Below are positions 20,083-31,323 of a stretch of DNA of 64,000 bases, piece after piece (the stretch's first letter is position 1; every line of letters begins with the position of its first letter). The position numbers and the translations under genes are program-made. Source of the DNA: Amphibalanus amphitrite (taxonomy: Eukaryota; Arthropoda; Thecostraca; Balanomorpha; Balanidae). The notes below the pieces were generated by a model. That model ran no database searches, had not been told where the DNA came from, and was given only the letters and a program-made list of their open reading frames with translations. The DNA lies in NCBI RefSeq assembly GCF_019059575.1, contig NW_024881530.1, positions 868,001 through 932,000 on the forward strand, read 5' to 3'.

Positions 20083-22029
20083 TTAACCCGCGCCCTGCTG
20101 GGGGGGGGGGGTTGAACACCCCCCCCCTTGTGGTTTTTCGCGGCGCCGCCGTTTTTGGTACACCTTATCATACATCAATTCTACTCATGTTGTGAAAATT
20201 TCAGACCAAGGTCATTCAAGGTCAGGTCACCAGGTCACTTGAAGTGACCTCACCTCATAAAAAGTTTCAATGTCTGTCATAGCTACACCGAGTGACCGAT
20301 CGCTTTGAAACTTTCAGCGATTGCTAAGAGCAATAGCATGTACAAAATGTATATCTCAGAATTTTGATATCGATGACCTAAGGTCAGGTCAATTTTGCGA
20401 CCTCCCCATTATAAGTCAATGGGAGAAAATTGAAATGCACCTCTTTTGGACGAAAGACACTATAAACACTCCCAAACACTGAATTACAAGTGTTTTAGAC
20501 ACACTGAACATGAAAATGGTGTCCGTGACCCCTGTTTATGCCCTGAGGTCATCTTAGGTCACGAATGGTATCTAACAGTTTTTCGCAAATGACTTTGTAT
20601 ATTTAAAAAAATTTGTATATTTAAAATCGCCAACAGACAATAAGTCCACCTAAAAGGCGAAGTCAAAGAGACAGTAAAACAGCACACACCCACACACACA
20701 ACACACACACACACCTACATACACACACACACACTGAAGATAAAAACACGTAGGGTTATAAACACAGGAGATGTAAATAAATGAATAATAGCCTAAAAAG
20801 CCTAGTAAACAAGAAACACTAAAAGCACAGCGGATGCGATCACGCCGCTTCCAGCCCTTTCACATAGTTTAAAACGTGTCCTCTAAAAGTGTAGAAACTA
20901 TCGCTAAAAACATCAGCGGGACTTCTAGTTAAAAACACGTTCATGGCCCTCGGTAGTCGGCGCAGAAAACCATCCCCGACGGTCCGTACGCGCCAGGGAA
21001 GCTCGGCGAAGAGCCGCTGTGAGCGGGTTGATCGCGGCGGCACATGGAGCGGAAATCTACCAAGGAGGTTAGAAGAACGGATTTTACCGGCCAGGATATT
21101 CCTCAGGAAGAGCAGGTCGTGTTGGTTTCTACGGACAGACAGTGATGTAATACCAAAATGATGCAGAAGAGAAGGATAGGACAGAGAGGAACATGGCGAG
21201 GATGTGTGGCTATTCAACCACAACAAGAATTTGTGCTGCACACGATCAACCCGCTCTGTGTGGGATTTGGCCGCTCCCGCCCAGACCACGCAACCGTATT
21301 CCAAAATTGAACGAACATTGGCATAGTAAGTAACGAGTAACGTATGTAACGTAGTAAGTAACGTACTTTTGATAGAGGCATGCTAGAGCGATGAAAACGC
21401 CTTAGATGTGTTCAGCTCGACGATACGGATCGACTGATATGCAACATGACCCTTTCCGGTCAGGTCATGACCTTGACCTGAGGTCAAATTTTCAAGTTGA
21501 GCTTTCAAGGTCAAATTATAGTTCATTCGATGCGTCTTGACGAGAGGAACACGATGCCGGTAAAAGTAAGCTCGTACAAGGCTTGGGTCAAAAGTTATTG
21601 CAGAAAAACTGTTTCCGAAAAAATCGGCTATTTTTGCAGTTTTTGCCCCCTGCAGGCAAAACCGTTGACGTTAGGTCAAATCTGAGAAAATTACTCAGAA
21701 AGGGCGTTAATAGGGCTATCGAATGCGCTTTTCCGCGGCGCTGTAGCTCTGTTGGTTCCCGAGTTATGCGTTGGATTCTTGGAAATTGTCGACATTCGAC
21801 CTGGAAATCGGCGAAATTTTGCCTTCAATGACCTCTGGTGACCTGACCTTTGACCTGACCAAAAAATTGACCGAAGTGATTTCCTCATTATTTTTGACAC
21901 TTTTTCGAACGCCGCCTTCCGCGTATCGCTACGTGGCCCAGGAGCCGAGTTAGAAGGGGGGGGTGTTCAAACACCCCCCCCCCCCAGCAAGGCGTGGAAA
22001 TTCAGGACCCCCAGCCGGGCGCGGGTTAA
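20083..22029. mobile_element. TTAA element G (CCCGCG subfamily) with a LINE inserted
   Basis: TTAA (20083-20086), CCCGCGCCCTGCTGG, a G-run/C-run hairpin with loop ttgaaca, then AGGTCA arrays. The right end is a mirrored hairpin (gtgttcaaacac) followed by cccagccgggcgcggg and TTAA (22026-22029). Without the LINE fragment (about 20601-21362) it is about 1.18 kb, matching element B at 1170 bp. The sequence cattataagtcaatgggg is shared with element F. Confidence 0.75.
20601..21362 (-). mobile_element. 5'-truncated LINE fragment (C-terminal part of ORF2)
   Basis: The minus-strand frame (21325-20840) reads YANVRSILEYGCVVWAG...ERVDRVQHKFL... and ends KGLEAA, the region after the reverse transcriptase in CR1/Jockey-like non-LTR elements. 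The catalytic domains are missing, as expected from 5' truncation. It is followed by a 3' UTR with a CA-rich microsatellite (about 20684-20734). It interrupts element G between gcaaatgactt and acttttgatag; a short actt may be the target duplication. Confidence 0.7.
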
Positions 22030-22056
22030 CAGAGTCCTACTGAAAAGCAATGAAGG

Positions 22057-22334
22057 ATGATGATTAGTGATGTCAATCGGATACCAACTTTTTGGTATAC
22101 CGATACCAAACCGATACCAAGTTGGTATTTGGTATTTCAATCCGATTGTTTTTGGTATTGTGTTGGTATTATGAACCCTTGCTAATGTATACAAGGTTGA
22201 AAAATCGGTAAAAAGTTGGTATTTTCCTCATCTTCTCAAGTTGGTTCGGTTTCGGTATTTCCTGATGGTTTTGGTTGGTATTTGGTTTGGTATCGGTATT
22301 CCGATTTCCTGTAATTGACATAACTAATGATGAT
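22057..22334. mobile_element. Short hAT-type MITE made of ggtatt repeats
   Basis: The element 22065-22326 starts TAGTGATGTCAATCGGATAC, and its inverted other end is TAGTTATGTCAATTACAGG. Both flanks read ATGATGAT (22057-22064 and 22327-22334), an 8-bp target duplication, though of low complexity. The interior is almost wholly ggtatt/aatacc-type repeats (gataccaa, ttggtatttgg). It has no coding capacity. The TAGNGATG ends and 8-bp duplication fit hAT. Confidence 0.75.
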
Positions 22335-23401
22335 AAGTGAAACAAAAGACGGTCATCCCTTTTATAGTCGTTTATTGCTCTGTCCGCAATATAGGCTGGC
22401 AAGAGTCGAGCCGCGAGCCATCTTGAGCGGCTCGAGTCGGGAGGTAACTACTCCGAATCTCTCGAGTCACCTCTCGAGTCGTTTTCCGAGTCATCTCTCG
22501 AAGTCATCTCTCGAATCGTTTCTATACGGCCACACTGACCCAAGCACCGCTCGACCATCACGGTAGCTCGCTGGTACCGTTCAACATGCGAACAGCGGTC
22601 ACCCTCATCACTTATAGGAGGACATGATAAACCCTCGGCGCCGTGCCAAATCTCTGCAATATTTCCAGCACCCACTTATCCGCCAAGCGACTGCGTTTCT
22701 CGCGACTCAGCCTCACCTTCCGAAAATCTCACAGGATAGAACATGAAGACACGTCGAACATATGCGCACGCCCCGGACAATGACTAGAGCAGCATGGTTA
22801 CCGCGAGCTCGAGGCTATGGGGGACAACTAGGAACTTGACGGGCAGAGCTGTGAGCGCTGCTGATCGCGGCAGGAGATAGGAACCTCAGCAAGGCGAGCG
22901 CTGCCCGCAAATACAGCGCTGTGTACGGAGGTGCTGACTGAAGTAACAGGGTATCAGGTGGGCGAGGACACGACTCATGTGTCAGGATCGTACACATGAA
23001 GGAAATTGACATTGTAAACAAGGTAAACATCGGTCAATCAATTACAGCAGGTTTCGATAATTCGGTAAACGTCACCAGTCGTAGGAACATCGATGTCCCA
23101 AGGTCTGAATAAATATGCACTTGAAACACATATTTACACAAATGAAAACATTTTAAAAAAGCAGCGAAGTTCACGGCAGTGTACCCGTTGACAACATAAA
23201 AATCAGCATCATACATTGCAAAGCAAACATCGAACGCTATGCACTAACGACAAAGTCCATTTCTTTGATCTACTGGTTGCAGTCGTTATCCCTTCAACCT
23301 TGACAAAACCCTGTCTATGACTGAGAGCCGTACTTGCGGGCGGCTCAACACTCGGCGAGCTCCCTTGCAAATCTGAGGTAATGGTCATCATTTGAACATA
23401 A
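22335..23401. other. 3' flank of the XK-related gene; no other gene seen
   Basis: It lies downstream of the stop codon at 23402 on the minus strand and presumably includes that gene's 3' UTR. CTCGAGTC-type repeats occur near 22430-22510. No clear polyadenylation signal could be chosen. Confidence 0.4.
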
Positions 23402-24925
23402 CTAAACGTAAGCCTCCACATTTTGTACAAAGTTCGGTACATTGTTCATCGCTGGCAGAGGTGCGGGCGCCGGTGCATTGTCAAGGGGCGCTAGTGTCGC
23501 TGCCTGGTCCACCGGTGGCGCTGGTGGGGTTCGCCTCTCTGCCGCCAGAGGCGCTAGGTTTGCTGCCTGCTCCACGGGCGGCGCTGGTGGAGTTCGCCTC
23601 TCCGCTACGAGGGGCGCTGGTGGCGTGTTATTTCGAACCTCGCTCGGGCGTGGAGAGACGCTCCTCGCCCTCAGCCGTCCCGCCCTTCTGCACAGTTTGT
23701 TCTTCAGCAGGACGCCTTTCAGCCGCTGTTTCTTGGACAGCTTTCTGGGTCGTGTCGCCGGCGAGACGGGCTGACCGACTCCCCCGCAGCCGACCTGCGG
23801 ACATCCTGCGTGCTGGCGACGGCAGAGCTTCTTCTTGGGCCGGCCCTCGGGCGGCGGCCGCTGGCCGCAGAGCTCCAGCCAGGCCTGGACGTACTCCCGG
23901 CCAGTGAGGTCGGGTGGTAGCAGCCAGGAGAGAGGCTCTCCGCCCACGGAGCGCGGCGGCCAAGTGGTGTAGGTTGAACAGGAGAGCGCTGAGCCGTCTG
24001 AGGAGGAGACAGACGCCCGCTCAGAGGCTTCTGACACGGACGGGTAGTCGGTGGTTGAGACTGAGGTGGGCGCGCCGTGTATGTGCGCCGTGCCGGCCGG
24101 CAGCGGTGCGCACGGCGTCAGCAGTGGGTCGTGTGCGCGCAGACAGCCGGCGCACAGAACTCGGAACGGCCGTCCGTCCGTGTGACTGCCGGCCGGATGA
24201 CGCGGCTCCAGCACATGAAGACCCGTGTGCGCGTCGAAGAGTCGACAATGACAAGCGGCACCTGGCGCGCACACGTGCCTCGTTTGTCTCGACGGTCGGG
24301 TCGGTCGTGACGGCGTCTTCTCCCAGGGCGCTCGTTTGGGCGTACTGGTGACGCAGTGACCAACCACGGCAGCCACGGCGGCGGCACGCGATGCCGAGCT
24401 AGCTGTGTCGGAGCCGGGTGAGCCGTGGCGCAGCCGCCGCGGCGCCAGCGTCAGTGGCTCTCCCCGGCCCACCTCCAGCTCACAGAGGGTGTTCGTGTTA
24501 CGGGAGTTTGCCGAGTGGTTATCCGTCGAGCGGTCTGATCTGGACAGCACTGGGAACGCCGTGTAGAGATTCCCCACTCGGCGTCTCCTCTCGGCAGCAC
24601 TCTCCTCCTCGAGCTTATAATCGACGTACGTCTCGCTGACCGAGCTGGGTTTCTCGCCGACGTGCGCCGTCAGCACGTGCTCAGGTTGCGCGCCGAGTGC
24701 CGTCTCCGCCGAGTAGCAGTAGAGCATCACTAGGATGACAGCGCCGACCGAGAACGTAGCCGCCGCTCCGGTCACCGTGGCCAGTTTTGTGTGCGGGATG
24801 TGGGCAGAAAAGGCCACCCAGAGGCCGAGCAGCACGGCGTTCTGCAGGCCCACGGCCAGGTAGTAAACGGCGGCGGCTCGCGGCCGGGCGCACACCGTCA
24901 GAGCGCTGCCAGAGTCACGGTTCAC
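23402..24925 (-). CDS. XK-related membrane protein, exon 2 (C-terminal part)
   Basis: The acceptor ctgctcacag is followed by VNRDSGSALTVCARPRAAAV and YYLAVGLQNAVLLGLWVAFS, then a second hydrophobic helix ending LVMLYCYS. The ...YYLxxxLQNxxLLxLW segment matches the late membrane helices of XK/XKR proteins. It joins exon 1 in phase 0 as FDWQ|VNRD. After the last helix comes a cytosolic tail of more than 400 residues, rich in Ser, Pro and Arg, with imperfect repeats of AERRTPPAPPVEQAANLAPL near the end. The exon has 507 codons plus stop. Such a long tail is unusual for the family, and no domain is recognised in it. Confidence 0.85.
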   Translation of the reverse strand: MNRDSGSALTVCARPRAAAVYYLAVGLQNAVLLGLWVAFSAHIPHTKLATVTGAAATFSVGAVILVMLYCYSAETALGAQPEHVLTAHVGEKPSSVSETYVDYKLEEESAAERRRRVGNLYTAFPVLSRSDRSTDNHSANSRNTNTLCELEVGRGEPLTLAPRRLRHGSPGSDTASSASRAAAVAAVVGHCVTSTPKRAPWEKTPSRPTRPSRQTRHVCAPGAACHCRLFDAHTGLHVLEPRHPAGSHTDGRPFRVLCAGCLRAHDPLLTPCAPLPAGTAHIHGAPTSVSTTDYPSVSEASERASVSSSDGSALSCSTYTTWPPRSVGGEPLSWLLPPDLTGREYVQAWLELCGQRPPPEGRPKKKLCRRQHAGCPQVGCGGVGQPVSPATRPRKLSKKQRLKGVLLKNKLCRRAGRLRARSVSPRPSEVRNNTPPAPLVAERRTPPAPPVEQAANLAPLAAERRTPPAPPVDQAATLAPLDNAPAPAPLPAMNNVPNFVQNVEAYV

Positions 24926-25722
24926 CTGTGAGCAGAGAGAACAGAGGTGCGTTAGAGGCGCCTGAGACATGCTATTGGGCTGAAGTTACATCGCATAGTG
25001 GAGTCGGAAAAGGGCGAAAGCGGGATGCTAGCTAAGTACCTAATTTTTAGACACGGGATAGCCAGAAGATTCATGGACGGTTTCACACACAAAAAAAAAC
25101 GCATACGCTCGGAGGTAAACCAGGGACGTTAGCTATGTGCAAAACACCGTAAACATGAACACAATCGGAAGCTTGCGGATGCAAGATGCACTAATCCCAC
25201 TCAGCAACATCGTATTTTGAGAATGCCATCACCGGAAACGCCACATACTTTTGGATGCACCCGCCCCGCTCATGAATTGCAAATCAATTCAAATTATGCA
25301 CAGATGCTTGCATTGAATGAGTGGACATGGTGTACCTGTCAAGAATCGTGTTCATCACACATATTGATGATTGACATCATCTGGCGTTGGTAAGGTGGTA
25401 GTAAAAATAATGTAAAAAAGCCGGTCTCGATCGTTAGTCATTTGTCATTTACACAAAAGAAATGAGCACTAACATTCCACGAAAATGTGTGGAGCCGCTT
25501 CATATTTCACAAAGGCATGCATAAATCTGTGAAAATACGTTTGTTACCCGGGACCCATGCTGGCGAGGACATTAAATTAACAAACCGTCCGTCCAATCAG
25601 AATGCACATTTGTTTTATCAGCGATTTATCGGGGCGTTTTAGCGGCGCAAGATACCGTTCTGGGCGGTCAGCGAATCTGGAGCGGGCGGCGCGCGCGGCA
25701 GCCGACCGGTGGCCGTACCTAC
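24926..25722 (-). other. Intron of the XK-related gene
   Basis: A 797-base phase-0 intron with donor CAG|gtaggt and acceptor ctcacag. It is AT-rich between GC-rich exons, which helps fix the boundaries. Confidence 0.85.
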
Positions 25723-26622
25723 CTGCCAGTCGAAGATGAGGAGATACGCGAGGAAGGCCACGCGCACGGCCTTGGAGGCCGGCGAGCGCTGCTCGGACGT
25801 GAGGTACTGCTGAGCGGCCAGCCAGACAGCGGCCAGCGTCCAGTGGAGCGCCACCACGCCCACCGCCCAGCCCAGCCACAGGCTGGCGAACGTGGCCAGC
25901 GCTGTCAGCCGCGCCCAGAGCAGACAGAGAGCCTGCACGGCCACCAGCAGTCGGCTCCAGGCGTCATCAGCGCCCGTCCAGTCGGCGGCGGCGCCGCGCG
26001 GCACTGCCAGCGGGCTGTCGGCCGGCTCTGGGAGGGTGGGCAGGCTCAGAGCGCTGCCGCCGCCCCCGGACCTCCCCAGCTCTCCCCCTCCTCCGCCGCT
26101 GGCGCGAGAGAATACAGAGCTGGCGAGCACGACCGTGGTAACGGCGCCGGCGAGCAACGCCACCACAGGCGCCGCCGGGAACACGCCGATACTGCCCGTC
26201 TGGTAACTGGCGTACATCTGCACCAGACACACGGGCAGGGTTTGTACGTGCACCAGCAGGTGCCGCAGGGTGGCAAACTCCCTCACGTCACGCGCGTCAA
26301 ACACCAGACCGAGCTTCAGCGCCCGCCAGAGTAGCGCCCCGCCGACCGCGTGCAGCAGGTAACAGACCAGTCTCCCGGCGCAGCGATCTCCAAAACGCAG
26401 CTGGCGGTGCACCCAGACCAGACTAGCGGCGGCCACCAGTATATTAGCGGTCACCAGGAGCGCCAGCAGCGCCAGGCAGAGCGGTCGCCGCTGCTGGCTC
26501 CAGAGGTCAGCCGTCAGCCAGACAGTCAGCACCAGCTCCAACAGGTGGCAGCCGAGCAGAATGGCGGCCGTCTGACGCAGCCGACGCCGCTCCGGGTCGG
26601 TCGTCTCGCCCTCCTTGGACAT
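25723..26622 (-). CDS. XK-related membrane protein, exon 1 (N-terminal part)
   Basis: Starts MSKEGETTDPERRRLRQTAA; the codon frame is closed just upstream by TAA, so this ATG is the start. Hydrophobic helices run at about residues 17-39, 47-71, 83-103, 130-145, 150-172, 225-275 (two) and 288-300. The segment RDVREFATLRHLLVHVQTLP then VCLVQMYASY matches the XKR signature in which a conserved helix ends in a PQLxLQxY-like motif. Family members (CED-8 and XKR4/8 in animals) act in the plasma membrane in phospholipid scrambling, some after caspase cleavage; whether this one does is not shown. Exon 1 has 300 codons and joins exon 2 in frame, for 807 residues in all. Homopolymeric Gly runs occur at about residues 175-190. 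Confidence 0.86.
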
Positions 26623-26929
26623 GGCCGGCGGCGCGGCTTAGGTCATCCTGCGGCCGTGATCTGTGGAAGGGCAGACAGAGTTAGATGGGCTTGTAAACGG
26701 CTCGCAGTGTCATTGGGACGTTTGGGAGTGGGAATATGGAGCATAATGCTCGACAGACGCAGCGCATCGCGGGCGCTTTACATACATAGAAACCGAAGCT
26801 CGCCTCTTGAGTTGAGTTCGTTCTCATTGATAGCGTTACTTTTGGCATTTTGTTATTTCAAATGTCCATTATTCTATTTCGTGTGTGCTGTACATACAGT
26901 TGGGTTTTAGCTTTCGCAGTGTTTGACAA
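26623..26929 (-). other. 5' flank of the XK-related gene
   Basis: The minus strand shows possible acceptor sites shortly before the ATG (ttccacag, ggccgcag), so an upstream 5' UTR exon is possible. No TATA box was identified. Upstream of this interval lies a transposon nest. Confidence 0.35.
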
Positions 26930-27095
26930 TAGCCGTTTTCACGACGGCCATCTGATCCACGTTTGGTGCAGGTTTGGTGCAGATTTGATCGAATTAGGTT
27001 CTCTGTGTTACTTTAAAGTTGTCAGTTTGGGTTGCACAGATGCTTATACTTTATAGTCCTCGTTTTTCAAATTATTGGACGCTATTTTCGATTAA

Positions 27096-27118
27096 ATCAG
27101 AATCAGAATCAGAATCAG
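27096..27118 (-). repeat. Hexameric 3' tail of the LINE
   Basis: On the minus strand the element ends aataaactgattctgattct and continues to nearly four gattct units before host sequence. Short-repeat tails in place of poly(A) are common in CR1/L2-type LINEs, so this marks the true 3' end. Confidence 0.75.
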
Positions 27119-29887
27119 TTTATTCGAAAAAGGTCCGCGTAAAACGGGGCTTTTCACTTTCTCACGTCAATCAGTAAATCAATGGGGAATGTTACTGGGA
27201 CATCAGACATAATTAAAATCGCACATCAATCACGCAAACACTCACATAATACCTAATACAACACATGACTAAGTAAAAGGGGGGGGGACTCAGTTTGATG
27301 CCTGTGAGAATGCCACAATTCAAGATTGGCGACGAACGACTGACACTCGCAGAGCATCATCCATCATCAGCTCCCAGCGCCGTCTTAACTTTAACGCGGA
27401 AACTACGATCTGCAGGATCCAGTCGGTGCCTATTCAGCAGCGAAACGCCTCGGTAACACAGTCGTCGCCGACCCGTCTCGGTGCGTATGCGCGGCAACGT
27501 CCTGTTTACGGCTCGACGTGTGTTGTGATCGTGGATCTCGTCTGCTTGCGAACCGATGGTGAGGTATAGGCCTGTGGGCTCTTCGTTCCGGATAATACGT
27601 TGCAAGGCACATATGGTGTGAAAATCGATGAGCTGCTCAGCTGTAAGCCACCCTAGAAGTTTGATTGCATCTGACACGTGGTCACTTCGCCGCCTGCCGG
27701 TGATAACACGGGCACCAAAATTTACAATGTTTTGAATCCTGTGCACTTGAGTAATTCCACACGAGCCGTAGACAGATAAACAATATCGCACGATAGACAA
27801 CACAAGTGACTCAACTATGACTTTGAGTGCCTGGCCGGGTATAACATGACGAGCATGACTTAGTGCTATAAGGATACCTGAGCATTTTCTATAGACATAC
27901 AGTCGATGTGAGCTTGAAAATTCAGCGATCTGTCCATAGTGAGCCCCAGATTCTTGACTACTCGCGATTCTGTTACAGTCGTCCCGTTAAAGCTAAGCGA
28001 AACAGGTGGAAGGCCACGGAGCATCTGAGGAGTGCCGAGGACAATCATCTTGGTCTTCTGGGCATTAACCTTCATACCATTGCAGCTAAACCAGCGGAAA
28101 AGTGCCGCGAGTGCGTTTTCCATCCGCTCAATAAGATTGGGCAAGTCTCGCTTCTTGCCACTGACTAGCACCTGCGTGTCGTCAGCATACTGTATTATGC
28201 TGACTTCTTCACTGACACACAGGCTCAGGTCGTTGGCATACAGTAGGTAAAGTAAACAAGAGAGCGCACCACCCTGAAAAACACCGATGGGCACATCTCT
28301 AGTTTTCGACAGCTGGCTGGCGACTGCCGGCACATGTCCAGCACCGCTGGGATCCGCAGCCTGCTCCGTCGCGGGCATCCGTACCTGCTGCGTGTGCCCT
28401 TCAAGATAACTGCGGAACCATGCGGTGTCTATTCCATATAGTGAGAGTTTTTCAAGTAATTTAGTATGCGGCACTACATCGAAACACTTTGACAGATCAA
28501 CAAGTACAAGGAGTGAAATTTTGCCTTCGTCCATGGATTGCAGCACTAGATCGGTAACCGCGTGCAAGGCTGTCTCAGTTGAGTACCGTTTCCTGTAACC
28601 GTGCTGAGAATCAGCCAACAATTTGTGCTGGTCAAGGTACTCAGCGAGCTGATGCTGAACTATACATTCGGTTAGCTTCAAAATGGCAGGTAAAATTGAG
28701 ATCGGTCTGGTGTCTGCTGGACATTTGGTTACTTTACCCTTGGGAATGGGTGTGACCAATGCATGTTTCCAAGAATCAGGAACGGTAGCTGTGACCAAAC
28801 TAGAATTCACTACTTCGAGTAAAGGCATGCAAATTCCAAAGAAGTATTTCTGCAGAAGGTCAATGCTAATGCCATCGACACCCAGTGATTTGGAGTTCCT
28901 CATGTTTGCTAAAGTGATGCACAGTGTGTCGGAATCAATCGGTCTCACTTTAAACGAACAGGTCATGACGCGGGGGAGCAGCGTTGGAATTGGACCAGGA
29001 GAAGGCGGCACACTAGCAGCAGTCAATCGACCAATCGACGCATAATAGTCATTCAAAGCATCTGCTGTGACGTTGGGAATCGTGCACTGCTGCTGCTTGC
29101 GGCCTAACACTGGTTTTAACACTCGCCACAGACCACTGCGCCCGCGCTTTCGGATCTCACTGCTGTACAGGGACACACAGTCGCGGCGGATCGCGGCCCG
29201 GCACAGCCGGTTTACGCGCAGGTACTCGTCACGCTCTCCGCTGTCAAGCGCGGCACGGCGGCTCATAAGCAGGCGCCGCGTCTCAGCTGTCACAGGTGGG
29301 GTTTTGAGCTCACGCACACGTGCACGTCTGAGCGGTGCTACCAGGTTCAAATGAAACAGGAACGTATGCTTAAATGCATGCCACTTCTGACCGGTTTCAC
29401 AGGAATATAAGACGTCTGACCAATCAGCAGAAGACAATTGCAAATTAAAAGCTGTTTGGTCAATCCTACCTGTTGGACGGAGATACAGATACTTCTGTCG
29501 TGTACCTGTGGTCTCTACAGGAGGGTATGCGAGTATGATGCGGGTAAAATCATGTGGTCCGCCATAATGACATCGCGTTACACCCGTTCTCCTCACTAGA
29601 TCAGGACGATTGGTCGCTATGACGTCTAACAGGCTGCCAGACGGACGGTACGTAGCTCTAGTGTTATTTGTCACCGCAATGCCGTACGTTTCAAACAGTC
29701 GTTGAATACTATAATTGTCTCTGACAGGTGTTTTTAAGAGACAACGATTGAAATCACCGCATAACACTAGTGTAGACCGTGGATACTTGGCTGTCATGAA
29801 TTGAATCTGGGCTTCAAAATCGTCGAAATCAGCGGCAAGGTGGCGTGCTGTAGTGTTCGGTACCCTGTATGCTGATGCGACTAGCAC
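27096..29887 (-). mobile_element. LINE (CR1/Jockey-like non-LTR retrotransposon), 5' truncated, frame broken once
   Basis: The minus-strand frame 29887-27866 opens inside the endonuclease domain (LVLCGDFNRCLL, LLDVIATN, GGPHDFTRI) and runs through a reverse transcriptase: NSKSLGVDGISIDLL, TPIPKG, RPISILPAILKLTE, LLVLVDLSKCFDVVPH, GVFQGGALSCLLYLLYANDL and catalytic IQYADDTQVLVSG. A frame shift near 27885 leads into the C-terminal part (27803-27357: VLSIVRYCLSVYGSCG...). The 3' end carries a hexamer tail. Missing are ORF1, the start of the endonuclease and an intact frame, so it cannot move by itself. No target duplication is visible. Confidence 0.92.
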
Positions 29888-30009
29888 TTAATGCGACTTA
29901 AAATACTGAAATAAACTCATAATTTAAATATATTTGTTGTAAAAGGGATTTGATGCAGATTTGATCAAATAAGGTGCATTTGCCAGATAGCCCGTCGTGA
30001 AAAGGGCTA

Positions 30010-31323
30010 ATATGGAATTGATTATGCTTGACATCATTTCCGTGTTTAATTTATTTCTTGTGCCTGAAGTGAAACGTAATTCTGCTACACTATAAATCTT
30101 ATGCATTTCATATATAATGATACAATAGAAAATACATGAGGGTGAGGCTAGTGTGAGCTCGATCCCGTTATATATTTTTTCTTTCTTTCTGCGGCAACAG
30201 CTGCGCAGTGCGCAGTTTGCCGTCTGAAACACCTCAGATGATCTGGTTTTTGGATTTGTCGGAACACAAAGACGGAGCTCAAAGCCAGCACCGCTCATCC
30301 TCAGGAATGTTCAGCTCGCTTGAAAAGGTATCGCTGAAACCTTCCTCCAAATTCCTGGCCGGCGCCATTTTTACAGACGTCTGCGGTTTCTCTGCGCCAT
30401 TAGCCGTGGAGTATCGATCGCCTGCACGGAGAAGTCGGTACTATTTTTCGCAGAGCTGCTCGCTGTGCTCATTGTTGTGGTCTTGTAACCTTCCGGCGTC
30501 CGCTGTTTCGGAGAGCCCATGTTTGATGAATTATTCTCCGCCGGTCTCGGGCGTTGTTTACACCCGAGTGCTTTCTGTTTGGGCGTCCGCTGCTAAGTGT
30601 TCGACCGGCGATGCCAAACGATACAAGCCATTGAATTTGTCGGGCGGTTTATTTTCGGTGTACAATGGCCGCTCACAGGTGGACGGGTAATGAGTTCGCC
30701 GAACTGCGCTCGGACAAAGCTGTCTGAATTGTCTTATTGGGAACATCTGCTCCCACCTGGCTCGATATGGCGGAAGGTTTCCAGTCGAGCTTTGTCTGAT
30801 TCATGTGATAACAAGGTGAGCCCATTATAGCCCCACAAAACATTTGTCAGGCCTGTTTCAAGAGCTAATGCATTCGACCAAGACCCGAGAACAATACAAG
30901 AGGGCTTCGAATCACAGAGCTTTACACCATGAGAGCTTCTGAATGGTACTTACTGTGCCATTCATTAGCTTTGTGAGCCTGCAGAACCCAGCACAATAGC
31001 ATACCTTAGCTAATAATCACTGGCGGACATCACTATAGGGCTATCGGAGGAAATCACTCGCTGCGCACCGTGTAAAAGTGCCGGGTCCGGCCTAGCGGTG
31101 CGGGCTGCCATCCGTGTGTACTTTTCGATAGCAGAGTTTACGGCATTGTTCCCGGAACTTCGGTCACAAACAAGGCCACGCGTTAACGAGGGAACGCATC
31201 GCGGCGGTGCTGTACCGTACCTATATTGGTACCTATATGTATATTGGTACTGGTGGACGACTCTTGATATGATTTGAGCGAATTTACTGACATAATGATT
31301 ACATAATAATTAACATAATGATT
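30010..31323. other. No recognised gene
   Basis: The plus-strand frame at 30208-30690 (160 codons) and the minus frames at 29924-30298 and 30558-30746 are open but match no family, and I see no paired splice sites to support them. It may hold upstream exons of the XK-related gene. Confidence 0.35.

Larger units (their letters stand above)
26930..30009. mobile_element. TA-flanked TIR element (MITE) split by a LINE
   Basis: The left end is TA then gccgttttcacgacggccat (26932); the right end, inverted, is gcccttttcacgacgggcta, finishing at 30007 before TA (30008-30009). TA duplication with about 23-bp TIRs fits the Tc1/mariner-type pattern. The two arms (26932-27095 and 29888-30007) total about 285 bp and both contain a copy of tttg(g/a)tgcagatttgatc in direct orientation. 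The LINE at 27096-29887 fills the middle, so the MITE is the older insertion. Confidence 0.65.

Noticed and set aside
30208-30690. 160-codon plus-strand frame
   Set aside because: No similarity to a family and no supporting signals. It starts near a transposon edge.
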